64,000 nt of DNA from Chaunax sp. Z400 (lineage: Eukaryota; Chordata; Actinopteri; Lophiiformes; Chaunacidae): the NCBI GenBank assembly GCA_037577475.1, contig CM075192.1, positions 2,887,197 through 2,951,196 on the forward strand, given 5' to 3'. How positions within the stretch are numbered: position 1 is the first letter of the stretch; each line of letters opens with the position of its first letter. Positions 12,861 through 27,914 of the stretch are shown one piece after another. The position numbers were made by a program, and so were the translations under genes. Below the pieces are notes generated by a model, which worked only from the letters and a program-made list of their open reading frames with translations, was not told the origin of the DNA and did not search any database.

Positions 12861-15800
12861 TCTAATGATGATGTGATTTAATGATGTCATGTCATGATGT
12901 GATGTGATGATGTGATGTCATGATGTTATGTGATGTGATGTGATGTGAGGACGTGACATGAGGACGTGACATTAGGACGTGACATGTGATGTGACGTGAC
13001 GTGACGTGACGTGACGTGACGTGACGTGACGTGACGATGTGATGTGATGTGATGATGTGATGTAATGATGTGATGTGATGTGATGTGATGTGATGTGATG
13101 TAATGACGTGATGTGATGTGATGTGATGTGATGATGTGATGTGATGTGATGTGATGTGATGTGATGTGATGATGTGATGTGATGTAATGCTATGATGTGA
13201 TTCAATGAAGTGATGTTGTGATGCAATGATGTGATGTGATGATGTGATGTGATGTGATTTGATGTGATTTGATGTGATGTGATGTAATGTGATGATGTGA
13301 TGTTGTGATGTGATGTGATGTTGTGATGTGATGTGATGTAGTGATGTGATGTGATGTCATGTGATGATGTGAGGACGTGACATGACGTGATGTGACATGA
13401 CGTGATGTGACTTGACGTGACGTGACGTGACTTGACGCGATGATGTGATGTGATGTGATGTATTGATGTGATGTGATGTAATTTTGTGATGTGGTGATGT
13501 GATATGATGTAATGATGTGATGTGATGTGATGAAATGAGGTGATGTGATGATGTGATGTTGTGATGTGATGTGATGTGATGTGATGTGATGTGATGTGAT
13601 GTGATGTAATGTTGTGATGTGATGTAATGATGTGATATGATGTGATGTGATGTGGTGATGTGAGGACATGACATTAGGACATGACATGAGGACGTGACGT
13701 GACGTGACGTGACGTGACGTGACGTGACGTGACGTGATGTGATCATACGATGTAATGATGTGATGTGATGTGATGTAATGATGTGATGTGTTGATGTGAT
13801 GACGTGACATTAGGACATGAAATGAGAACGTGACATGACGTGACGTGACTTGATGTGACGTGACTTGACGTGATGATGTGATGTGATGTGATGTGATGTG
13901 ATGTGATGTGACGTGACGTGATGTAATGATGTAATGTGATGTGATGTGATGATGTGACGTGACGTGATGTGACGTGTCGTGACGTGACGTGACGTGATGT
14001 GATGCGATGTGATGATATGATGTAATGATGTGATATGACGTGATGTGATGTAATGATGTGATGTGAAATGATGTGATGATGTGTTGTTGTGATGTGATGT
14101 AATGATGTGATGTGATGTCATGATGTGATGTGATGCAATGTTGTGATGTGATGTGATGATGTGAGGTTGTGATGTGATGTAATGATGTTATTTGATGTGA
14201 TGGGGTGATGTGATGTGATGTGATGTGATGTGATGTGATGTGATGTGATGTTGTGATGTCATGTGATGATATGATGTTGTGATGTGATGTGATGTAATGA
14301 TGTGATGTGATGTAATGATGTGATCTGACGTGATGACCTGACATGGTGATGTGATGTGATATGATGTGATGATGTAATGATGTGATGTGATGTGATGTGA
14401 TGACGTGACATGAGTTCGTGACATGAGTTCGTGACATGACGTGACTTGACGTGACTTGACGTGACTTGACGTGACTTGACGTGACGTGAAGATGTGATGT
14501 GACGTGATGATGTGATGTTGTGATGTGATGTGATGTGATGATGTGAGGACGTTACATGAGGACTTGACGTGACGTGACGTGACCTGACGTGACGTGACGT
14601 GACGTGACGTGACGTGACATGATGTGATGATATGATGATGTGATGTGATGTGATCATGTGATGATGTGATGTGATTTGATGTAATGATGTGATGTAATGA
14701 TATGATGTAATGTGATGCAATAATGTGATGTGATAGATGATGTGAGGACGTGACTTGAGGACATGACTTGACGTAATGTGATGTGACTTGACTTGACGTG
14801 ACGATGTGATGTGATGTGATGTGATGATATGATGTGATGTGACGTGAGGTGATGATGTGATGTGACGTGACGTGATGATGTGATGTGATGATGTGATGTG
14901 ACGTTACGTGATGTGGCATGACGTGACGTAATGTGATGATATGATGTAATAATGTCATGTGATGTAATGTGATGTAATGATGTCATGTGATGTGATGTGA
15001 TGTGATGTGACGTGATGACGGGACATGAGGACGTGACATGACATGTTGTCACGTGACATGGTGATGTGATGTGATATGATGTGATGATGTGATGTGATTT
15101 GAAGTGATGACTTGACATGAGGACGTGAAATGAGGACGTGACGTGACTTGACGATGTGATGTGATGTGATGTGATGTGATGATGTGATGTTGTGATGTGA
15201 TGTGATGTGATGTAATGATGTGATGTGATGTGGTAATGTGATGTGATGTAATGATGTGATGTGAAGTGATGACCTGACATGGTGATGTGATGTGATGTCA
15301 TATGATGTGATGATGTGATTATGTGATGTGATGTGATGTGATGACATGACATTAGTTCATGACATGACGTGACTTGACGTGACTTGACGTGACTTGACGT
15401 GATGTGACGTGAACATGTGATGTGATGTGATGTGATGATGTGACGTGACGTGATGTGACGTGACGTGATGTGACGTGACGTGATGTGACGTGACGTGACG
15501 TGACGTGATGTGATGTGACGTGTCGTGATGTGATGCGATGTGATGATATGATGTAATGATGTGATATGATGTGATGTGATGTAATAATGTGATGTGATAT
15601 GATGTGATGTGATGATGTGTTGTTGTGATGTGATGTAATGATGTGATGTGATGTCATGATGTGATATGATACAATGATGTGATGTTGTAATGTGATGTGA
15701 TGTGATGTAATGTTGTGATGTGTTGTGATGTAATGATGTGATATGATGTGATGTGATGATGTGAGGACGTGACATTAGGACATGACATGAGGACGTGACA

Positions 15801-16399
15801 TGACGTGACGTGACTTGATGTGACGTGATTTGACGTGATGATGTGATGTGATGTGACGTGACGTGATGTGATGATATGATGTGATGTGATGTGATGATGT
15901 GATGATGTGACGTGACGTGACGTGACGTGACGTGATGTGACGTGACGTGACGTGACGTGACGTGACGTGATGCGATGCGATTATATGATGTGATGTGATG
16001 TGATGTAATGATGTGATGTGATTTGATATGATCTGATGATGTGTTGTTGTGATGTGATGTAATGAAGTGATGTGATGTGATGTGATGTTGTGATGTGATG
16101 TGATGTGATGTAATGTTGTGATGTGATGTGATGTAATGATGTGATATGATGTGATGTGATGATGTGAGGATGTGACATTAGGACCTGACATGAGGACGTG
16201 AGATGATGTGACGTGACGTGAAGTGATGTGATGCGATGTGATGATATGATGTAATGATGTGATGTGATGTGATGTAATGATGTTATGTCATATGATGTGA
16301 TGTGATAATGTTTTGTTGTGATGTGATGTAATTAAGTGATGTGATGTAATGATATGATGTGATGTGTATGTGAGGTTGTGATGTGATGTGATGTAATGA

Positions 16400-17425
16400 T
16401 GTTATGTGATGATGTTATGTGATGTGATGTGGTGATGCGATGTGATGTGATGTGATGTTGTGATGTCATGTGATGATGTGATGTTGTGATGTGATGTGAT
16501 GTCATGATGTGATGTGATATGATGATATGAGGACATGACATGAGGACGTGACATGACGTGACGTAATTTGACATGACGTGACGTGATGATGTGATTTGAT
16601 GAAGTGACGTGACGTGACGTGATGTGATGATATGATGATGTGATGATGTGATGTAATGATGTGATGTGATGTGATGTGATGGTATTATGTAATGAGGTGA
16701 TGTGATGATGTGATGTAACGATTTGATGTAATGTTTTGACGTGATGTGATGTGATGCAATGATGTGAGGATGTGACCTGAGGACGTGGCGTGAGTTGACG
16801 TGACTTGATGTGAAGATGTGATGTGATGTGATTTGATGTGATTTGATGATGTGTTGTGATGTGACATGACATGACGTGATGATGTGATGTGCTGTGATGA
16901 CGTGACGTGACGTGACGTGACGTGACGTGACGTGACGTGACGTGACGTGACGTGACGTGACGTGACGTGACGTGACGTGACGTGACGTGATCATACAATG
17001 TAATGATGTGATGTGATGTGATGTGATGTGATGTAATGATGTGATGTGTTGATGTGATGACGTGACATTAGGACATGACATGAGGACATGACATGAGGAC
17101 GTCACATGATGTAACGTGATGTGATCATACGATGTAATGATGTGATGTGATGTGATGTAATGATGTAATGTGTTGATGTGATGACGTGACATTAGGACAT
17201 GACATGAGGCCATGACATGAGGACGTGACATGACGTGACGTGACTTGATGTGACGTGACTTGCCGTGATGATGTGACGTGACGTGATGTGACGTGACGTG
17301 ATGTGACGTGACGTGATGTGACGTGACGTGACGTGACGTGACGTGACGTGATGTGACGTGACATGATGTGACGTGATGTGATGCGATGTGATGATGTGTT
17401 GTTGTGATGTGATGTAATGATGTGA
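16400..17425. repeat. Higher-order repeat unit in the satellite, copy A
   Basis: About 1,025 bp that reappears directly downstream. Shared landmarks: GGTGATGCGATG (about 16431 and 17453), TATTATGTAATGAGG (about 16684 and 17704), GATCATACAATG (16989 and 18003), GATCATACGATG (17123 and 18142). The offset drifts from 1,014 to 1,034 because the simple runs inside differ in length. Confidence 0.85.
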
Positions 17426-18455
17426 TGTGATGATGTTATGTGATGTGATGTGGTGATGCGATGTGATGTGATGTGATGTTGTGATGTCATGTGATGATGT
17501 GATGTTGTGATGTGATGTGATGTCATGATGTGATGTGATATGATGATATGAGGACATGACATGAGGACGTGACATGACGTGACGTAATTTGACATGACGT
17601 GACGTGATGATGTGATTTGATGAAGTGACGTGACGTGACGTGATGTGATGATATGATGATGTGATGATGTGATGTAATGATGTGATGTGATGTGATGTGA
17701 TGGTATTATGTAATGAGGTGATGTGATGATGTGATGTAACGATTTGATGTAATGTTTTGACGTGATGTGATGTAAAGATGTGATGTGATGTGATGCAATG
17801 ATGTGAGGATGTGACCTGAGGACGTGGCGTGAGTTGACGTGACTTGATGTGAAGATGTGATGTGATGTGATTTGATGTGATTTGATGATGTGTTGTGATG
17901 TGACATGACATGACGTGATGATGTGATGTGCTGTGATGATGTGACGTGACGTGACGTGACGTGACGTGACGTGACGTGACGTGACGTGACGTGACGTGAC
18001 GTGATCATACAATGTAATGATGTGATGTGATGTGATGTGATGTGATGTGATGTAATGATGTGATGTGTTGATGTGATGACGTGACATTAGGACATGACAT
18101 GAGGACATGACATGAGGACGTCACATGATGTAACGTGATGTGATCATACGATGTAATGATGTGATGTGATGTGATGTGATGTGATGTGATGTAATGATGT
18201 AATGTGTTGATGTGATGACGTGACATTAGGACATGACATGAGGCCATGACATGAGGACGTGACATGACGTGACGTGACTTGATGTGACGTGACTTGACGT
18301 GATGATGTGACGTGACGTGATGTGACGTGACGTGATGTGACGTGACGTGATGTGACGTGACGTGACGTGACGTGACGTGATGTGACGTGACGTGACATGA
18401 TGTGACGTGATGTGATGCGATGTGATGATGTGTTGTTGTGATGTGATGTAATGAT
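17426..18455. repeat. Higher-order repeat unit in the satellite, copy B
   Basis: Tandem partner of 16400-17425. The CGTGA run is shorter here (about 12-13 units against 18), and this copy has an insertion near 17770-17785 (TAAAGATGTGATG) absent from copy A. Otherwise the two are nearly identical by eye, which implies recent duplication. Confidence 0.85.
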
Positions 18456-21400
18456 GTGATGTGATGTGATGTGATGCAATGTTGTGATGTGATGTGATGT
18501 GATGTAATGTAATGATATGATGTGATGTGATGATGTGAGGTTGTGATGTGATGTGATGTAATGATGTTATGTAATGTGATGTGGTGATGTGATGTGATGT
18601 GATGTGATGTTGTGATGTCATGTGATGATGTGATGTTGTAATGTGATGTGATGTAATGATGTGATGTGATGTGATCTGACGTGATGACCTGACATGGTGA
18701 TGTGATGTGATATGATGTGATGATGTAATGATGTGATGTGATGTGATGACGTGACATGAGTTCGTGACGTGACTTGACGTGAAGATGTGATGTGATGTGA
18801 CGTGATGATGTGATGTTGTGTTGTGATGTGATGTGATGATGTGAGGACGTTACATGAGGACTTGACGTGACGTGACGTGACGTGATGACATGATGTGATG
18901 TGATGTAATGATATGATGTAATGATGTGATGTGATGTGATCATGTGATGATGTGATGTGATTTGATGTAATGATGTGATGTAATGATATGATGTAATGTG
19001 ATGCAATGATGTGATGTGATAGATGATGTGAGGACGTGACATGAGGACGTGACTTGACGTAATGTGATGTGACTTGAGTTGACGTGATGCGATGTAATAA
19101 TATGATGTAATGATGTGATATGATGTGATGTGATGTAATAATGTGATGTGATATGATGTGATGTGATGATGTGTTGTTGTGATGTGACGTAATGATGTGA
19201 TGTGATGTCATGATGTTATGTAATGTGATGTGGTGATGTGATGTGATGTGATGTGATGTTGTGATGTCATGTGATGATGTGATGTTGTAATGTGATGTGA
19301 TGTAATGATGTGATGTGATTTGATCTGACGTGATGACCTGACATGGTGATGTGATGTGATATGATGTGATGATGTAATGGTGTGATGTGATGTGATGACG
19401 TGACATGAGTTCGTGACGTGACTTGACGTGAAGATGTGATGTGATGTGACGTGATGATGTGATGTTGTGTTGTGATGTGATGTGATGATGTGAGGACGTT
19501 ACATGAGGACTTGACGTGACGTGACGTGACGTGACGTGACGTGATGACATGATGATGTGATGTGATGTGATGTGATGTAATGATATGATGTAATGATGTG
19601 ATGTGATGTGATCATGTGATGATGTGATGTGATTTGATGTAATGATTTGATGTAATGATATGATGTAATGTGATGCAATGATGTGATGTGATAGATGATG
19701 TGAGGACGTGACATGAGGACGTGACTTGACGTAATGTGATGTGACTTGAGTTGACGTGATGCGATGTAATAATATGATGTAATGATGTGATATGATGTGA
19801 TGTGATGTAATAATGTGATGTGATATGATGTGATGTGATGATGTGTTGTTGTGATGTGACGTAATGATGTGATGTGATGTCATGATGTGACATGATGCAA
19901 TGATGTGATGTTGTGATGTGATGTGATGTAATGATATGATGTGATGTGATGATGTGAGGTTGTGATGTGATGTGATGTAATGATGTTATGTGATGATGTT
20001 ATTTGATGTGATGTGATGTAATGATGTGATGTGATGTGATGTGATGTGATGTGATGTGATGTGTTGTGACCTGATGACCTGACATGGTGATGTGATGTGA
20101 TATGATGTGATGATGTGATGATGTGATGTGATGTGATGTGATGTGATGTGATGACGTGACATGAGTGTGTGACATGACGTGACGTGACTTGACGTGACTT
20201 GACGTGACTTGACGTGATGTGATGATGTGATGTGATGTGATGTAATGATGTGATGTATAGCTGTGATGTGATGTGATGATGTCATGTGATGTGATGTGAT
20301 GTGATGTTGTGATGTCATGTGATGATGTGATGTTGTGATGTGATGTGATGTAATGATGTGATGTGATGTGATCTGACGTGATGACCTGACATGGTGATGT
20401 GATGTTATATGATGTGATGATGTAATGATGTGATGTGATGTGATGATGTGACATGAGTTCGTGACTTGACGTGACTTGACGTGACTTGACGTGATTTGAC
20501 GTGACTTGAAGATGTGATATGATGTGACGTGATGATGTGATGCTGTGATGTGATGTGATGTTATGATGTGGGGACGTTACATGAGGACTTGACTTGACGT
20601 GACGTGACGTGATGTGAAGTGACGTGACGTGATGTGATGACATGATGATGTGATGTGATGTGATGTAATGATATGATGTAATGATGTGATGTGATGTGAT
20701 CATGTGATGATGTGATGTGATTTGATGTAATGATGTGATGTAATGATATGATGTAATGTGATGCAATGATGTGATGTGATAGATGATGTGAGGACGTGAC
20801 ATGAGGACGTGACTTGACGTAATGTGACGTTACTTGAGTTGACGTGATGCGATGTGATATTATGATGTAATGATGTGATATGATGTGATGTGATGTAATA
20901 ATGTGATGTGATATGATGTGATGTGATGATGTGTTGTTGTGATGTGACGTAATGATGTGATGTGATGTCATGATGTGATATGATGCAATGATGTGATGTT
21001 GTGATGTGATGTGATGTAATGATATGATGTGATGTGATGATGTGAGGTTGTGATGTGATGTGATGTAATGATGTTATGTGATGATGTTATGTGATCTGAT
21101 GTGATGTAATGATGTGATGTGATGTGATGTTTTGTGACGTGATGACCTGACATGGTGATGTGATGTGATATGATGTGATGATGTGATGATGTGATGTGAT
21201 GTGATGTGATGACGTGACATAAGTGTGTGACATGACGTGACGTGACTTGACGTGACTTGACGTGATGTGATGATGTGATGTGATGTGATGTAATGATGTG
21301 ATGTATAGCTGTGATGTGATGTGATGATGTCATGTGATGTGATGTGATGTGATGTGATGTTGTGATGTCATGTGATGATGTGATGTTGTGATGTGATGTG

Positions 21401-24400
21401 ATGTAATGATGTGATGTGATGTGATGACGTGACATGAGTTCGTGACTTGACGTGACTTGACGTGACTTGACGTGATTTGACGTGATTTGACGTGAGTTGA
21501 CGTGACTTGAAGATGTGATGTGATGTGACGTGATGATGTGATGTTGTGATGTGATGTGATGTGATGATGTGAGGACATTACATGAGGACTTGACGTGATG
21601 TGACGTAACGTGACGTGACGTGACGTGACGTGATGTGATGACTTGATGATGTGATCATGTGATGATGTGATGTGATTTGATGTAATGATGTGATGTAATG
21701 ATATGATGTAATGTGATGCAATGATGTGATGTGATAGATGATGTGAGGACGTGACATGAGAACGTGACTTGACATAATGTGACGTGACGTGACTTGACGT
21801 GACGATGTGATGTGATGTGATGTGATGATATGATGTGATGTGACGTGAGATGATAATGTGATGTGACGTGAGGTGATGATGTGATGTGATGATGTGACGT
21901 GACGTTACGTGATGTGACGTGACGTGACGTGACGTGAGTTGATGATGTGATATGATGTGATGTGACGTGATGTGACGTGACGTGATGATGTGATGTGATG
22001 TGATGTAATGATGTGATGTGACGTGATGACCTGACATGGTGATGTGATTTGATGTGATATGATGTGATGATGTGATGATGTGATGTGATGTGATGTGATG
22101 ACGTGACATGAGTTCGTGACATGACGTGACTTGACTTGACGTGACTTGATGTGACGTGAAGATGTGATGTGATGTGACGTGATGATGTGATGTTGTGATG
22201 TGATGTGATGTGATGATGTGATGATGTGAGGACGTTACATGAGGATGCTGTGATGTGATGTGATGTGATGTGATGATGTAATGATATGATGTGATGTGAC
22301 ATGAGGTCATGATGTGCTGTGACGTGACATGATGATGTGATGTGATGTGATGATGTGACGTGACGTGACGTGACGTGACGTGACGTGACGTGACGTGACG
22401 TAATGTGATGATATCATGTAATAATGTGATGTGATGTAATGTGATGTAATGATGTCATGTGATGTGATGTAATGTGACGTGATGACGGGACGTGAGGACG
22501 TGACATGACGTGACGTGACTTGACGATGTGATGTGATGTGATGTAATGATGTGATGTTGTAATGTGATGTGATTTAATGATGTGATGTGATGTGATGTGA
22601 TGTAATAATGTGATGTAATGTGATGTGGTAATGTGATGTGATTTAATGATGTGATGTGATGTGATGATGTGTTGTGATGTGGTAATGTGATGTGATTTAA
22701 TGATGTGATGTGATGTGATGATGTGATGTGATGTGGTAATGTGATGTGATTTAATGATGTGATGTGATGACTTGACATGGTGATGTGATGTGATGTGATA
22801 TGATGTGATGATGTGATGATGTGATGTGATGTGACGTGACTTGACGATGTGATGTGATGTCATGTTGTGATGTTATGTGAGGTGATGCAATGATGTGATG
22901 TTGTGATGTGATGTGATGTAATGATGTGATGTGATGTGATGTGGTAATGTGATGTGATGTAATGATGTGATGTGATGTGATGTGGTAATGTGATGTGATT
23001 TAATGATGTAATGTGACGTGATGACTTGACATGGTGATGTGATGTGATGTGATGTGATGTGATATGATGTGATGATGTGATGATGTGATGTGATGTGACG
23101 TGACTTGACGATGTGATGTGATGTGATGTTGTGATGTTATGTGAGGTGATGCAATGATGTGATGTTGTGATGTGATGTGATGTGGTAATGTGATGTGATT
23201 TAATGATGTGATGTGACGTGGTGACTTGACATGGTGATGTGATGTGATGTGGTAATGTGATGTGATTTAATGATGTGATGTGACGTGGTGACTTGACATG
23301 GTGATGTGATGTGATGTGATGTGATGTGATGTTGTGATGTGATGTGATGTGATTTGATGTAATAATGTGATGTAATGATATGATGTAATGTGATGCAATG
23401 ATGTAATGTGATATGATGTGAGGACGTGACATGAGGACATGACTTGACGTAATGTGACGTGACTTGACATGACGTGACGTGACGTGACGTGACGTGACGA
23501 TGTGATGTGATGTGATGTGATGTGATGTGATGTGATGTGATGATATGATGTGATGTGACGTGAGGTGATGATGTGATGTGACTTGACGTGATGATGTGAT
23601 GTGATGTGATGTGATGATGTACGTTACGTGACGTGACGTGACGTGACGTGACGTAACGTGACGTAATGTGATGATATGATGTAATAATGTGATGTGATGT
23701 AATGTGATGTAATGATGTCATGTGATGTGATGTGATGTGACGTGATAACCGGACATGAGGACGTGACATGACGTGATGTCACGTGACATGCTGATGTGAT
23801 GTGATATGATGTGATGATGTGATGTGCTTTGACGTGATGACGTGACATGAGGACCTGAAATGAGGACATGACGTGACTTGACGATGTGATGTGATGTGTT
23901 GTGATGTAATGATGTGATGTGGTGTGATGTGGTAATGTGATGTGATTTAATGATGTGATGTTGTGATGTGATGTGATGTAATAATGTGATGTAATGTGAT
24001 GTGGTAATGTGATGTGATTTAATGATGTGATGTGATGACTTGACATGGTGATGTGATGTGATGTGATGTGATATGATGTGATGATGTGATGTGATGTGAC
24101 GTGACTTGACGATGTGATGTGATGTGATGTTGTGATGTTATGTGAGGTGATGCAATGATGTGATGTTGTGATGTGATGTGATGTAATGATGTGATGTGAT
24201 GTGATGTGGTAATGTGATGTGATGTAATGATGTGATGTGATGTGGTAATGTGATGTGATTTAATGATGTGATATGAGTTCGTGACTTGACGTGACTTGAC
24301 GTGACTTGACGTGACTTGACGTGAGTTGACGTGACTTGAAGATGTGATGTTATGTGACGTGATGATGTGATGCTGTGATGTGATGTGATGTGATGATGTG

Positions 24401-27400
24401 AGGACGTTACATGAGGACTTGACGTGACGTGACGTGACGTGATGTGACGTGACGTGATGTGATGACATGATGATGTGATGTGATGTGATGTAATGATATG
24501 ATGTAATGATGTGATGTGATGTGATCATGTGATGATGTGATGTGATTTGATGTAATGATGTGATGTAATGATATGATGTAATGTGATGCAATGATGTGAT
24601 GTGATAGATGATGTGAGGACGTGACATGAGGACGTGACTTGACGTAATGTGACGTGACTTGAGTTGACGTGATGCGATGTGATATTATGATGTAATGATG
24701 TGATATGATGTGATGTGATGTAATAATGTGATGTGATATGATGTGATGTGATGATGTGTTGTTGTGATGTGACGTAATGATGTGATGTGATGTGATGTAA
24801 TGATATGATGTGATGTGATGATGTGAGGTTGTGATGTGATGTGATGTAATGATGTTATGTGATGTGATGTTTTGTGACGTGATGACCTGACATGGTGATG
24901 TGATGTGATATGATGTGATGATGTGATGATGTGATGTGATGACGTGACATGAGTGTGTGACATGACGTGACGTGACTTGACGTGACTTGACGTGATGTGA
25001 TGATGTGATGTGATGTAATGATGTGATGTATAGCTGTGATGTGATGTGATGATGTCATGTGATGTGATGTGATGTGATGATGTGATGTCATGTGATGATG
25101 TGATGTTGTGATGTGATGTGATGTAATGATGTGATGTGATGTGATGACGTGACATGAGTTCGTGACTTGACGTGACTTGACGTGACTTGACGTGATTTGA
25201 CGTGAGTTGACGTGACTTGAAGATGTGATGTGATGTGACGTGATGATGTGATGTTGTGATGTGATGTGATGTGATGATGTGAGGACGTTACATGAGGACT
25301 TGACGTGACGTGACGTGACGTGATGTGATGACTTGATGATGTGATCATGTGATGATGTGATGTGATTTGATGTAATGATGTGATGTAATGATATGATGTA
25401 ATGTGATGCAATGATGTGATATGATAGATGATGTGAGGACGTGACATGAGGACGTGACTTGACATAATGTGACGTGACGTGACTTGACGTGACGATGTGA
25501 TGTGATGTGATGTGATGATATGATGTGATGTGACGTGAGATGATAATGTGATGTGACGTGAGGTGATGATGTGATGTGATGTGATGATGTGACGTGACGT
25601 GACGTTACGTGATGTGACGTGACGTGACGTGACGTGACGTGAGTTGATGATGTGATGTGATGTGATGTGATGTGATGTGACGTGATGTGACGTGACGTGA
25701 TGATGTGATGTGATGTGATGTAATGATGTGATGTGACGTGATGACCTGACATGGTGATGTGATGTGATGTGATATGATGTGATGATGTGATGATGTGATG
25801 TGATGTGATGTGATGACGTGACATGAGTTCGTGACATGACGTGACTTGACTTGACTTGACGTGACTTGATGTGACGTGAAGATGTGATGTGATGTGACGT
25901 GATTATGTGATGTTGTGATGTGATGTGATGAGATGATGTGATGATGTGAGGACGTTACATGAGGATGCTGTGATGTGATGTGATGTGATGTGACATGAGG
26001 TCATGATGTGCTGTGACGTGACATGATGATGTGATGTGATGTGATGTGATGATGTGACGTGACGTGACGTGACGTAATGTGATGATATCATGTAATAATG
26101 TGATGGGATGTAATGTGATGTAATGATGTCATGTGATGTGATGTAATGTGACGTGATGACGGGACATGAGGACGTGACATGACGTGATGTCACGTGACAT
26201 GGTGATGTGATGTGATATGATGTGATGATGTGATGTGATTTGACATGATGACGTGACATGAGGACGTGAAATGAGGACGTGACGTGACTTGACGATGTGA
26301 TGTGATGTGATGTGATGTAATGATGTGATGTGGTGTGATGTGGTAATGTGATATGATTTAATGATGTGATGTGATTTGATGTAATAATGTGATGTAATGT
26401 GATGTGGTAATGTGATGTGATTTAATGATGTGATGTGATGTGATGATGTGATGTGATGTGATGTGGTAATGTGATGTGATTTAATGATGTGATGTGATGT
26501 GATGACTTGACATGGTGATGTGATGTGATGTGATATGATGTGATGATGTGATGATGTGATGTGATGTGACGTGACTTGACCATGTGATTTGATATGATGT
26601 TGTGATGTTATGTGAGGTGATGCAATGATGTGATGTTGTGATGTGATGTGATGTAATGATGTGATGTGATGTGATGTGGTAATGTGATGTGATGTAATGA
26701 TGTGATGTGATGTGATGTGGTAATGTGATGTGATTTAATGATGTAATGTGACGTGATGACTTGACATGGTGATGTGATGTGATGTGATGTGATGTTGTGA
26801 TGTTATGTGAGGTGATGCAATGATGTGATGTTGTGATGTGATGTGATGTGGTAATGTGATGTGATTTAATGATGTGATGTGACGTGGTGACTTGACATGG
26901 TGATGTGATGTGATGTGATGTGATGTGATGTGATGTGATGTGATGATGTGATGTGATGTGATGTGATGTGATGATGTGATGTGATTTGATGTAATAATGT
27001 GATGTAATGATATGATGTAATGTGATGCAATGATGTGATGTGATATGATGTGAGGACGTGACATGAGGACATGACTTGACGTAATGTGACGTGACTTGAC
27101 ATGACGTGACGTGACGTGACGTGACGTGACGTGACGTGACGTGACGTGACGTGACGATGTGATGTGATGTGATGTGATGATGTGATGTGACTTGACGTGA
27201 TGATGTGATGTGATGTGATGTGATGATGTGACGTTATGTGACGTGACGTGACGTGACGTGACGTGACGTAACGTGACGTAATGTGATGATATGATGTAAT
27301 AATGTGATGTGATGTAATGCGATGTAATGATGTCATGTGATGTGATGTGATGTGACGTGATAACGGGACATGAGGACCTGACATGACGTGATGTCACGTG

Positions 27401-27914
27401 ACATGCTGATGTGATGTGATATGATGTGATGATGTGATGTGATTTGACGTGATGACGTGACATGAGGACGTGAAATGAGGACATGACGTGACTTGACGAT
27501 GTGATGTGATGTGATGTGATGTAATGATGTGATGTGGTGTGATGTGGTAATGTGATGTGATTTAATGATGTGATGTTGTGATGTGATGTGATGTAATAAT
27601 GTGATGTAATGTGATGTGGTAATGTGATGTGATTTAATGATGTGATGTGATGTGATGTGATGATGTGATGATGTGATGTGATGTGGTAATGTGATGTGAT
27701 TTAATGATGTGATGTGATGTGATGACTTGACATGGTGATGTGATGTGATGTGATGTGATATGATGTGATGATGTGATGATGTGATGTGATGTGATGATGT
27801 GAGGACGTGACATGAGGACGTGACATGTCGTGACTTGACGTGACTTGACGTTATGTGACGTGACATGACTTGACGTGACGTGACGTGACGTGACGTGACG
27901 TGACGTGACGTGAC

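Larger units (their letters stand above)
12861..27914. repeat. Pentamer satellite (TGATG/TGACG), block 1
   Basis: About 15 kb of degenerate 5-bp repeat. Units are mostly TGATG and TGACG, with TGACA, TGACT, TGATT, TAATG and TGAGG variants and occasional 2-4 bp phase slips. Pure CGTGA runs remain, for example 16901-16990 (18 units) and 17942-18004. Higher-order structure is clear: 16400-17425 is repeated in tandem at 17426-18455, and a landmark with GATAGATGATGTGAGG occurs at 14732, 19018, 19690, 20778, 21733, 24603 and 25423. On the minus strand the units CATCA and CGTCA contain no stop in any frame, which creates long false open frames of HHITS and RHVTS repeats. This is not a gene. Confidence 0.97.

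Noticed and set aside
13000..27900. CRISPR-like array of direct repeats
   Set aside because: There is no alternation of constant repeat and unique spacer. The unit is a continuous 5-bp satellite in an animal genome.
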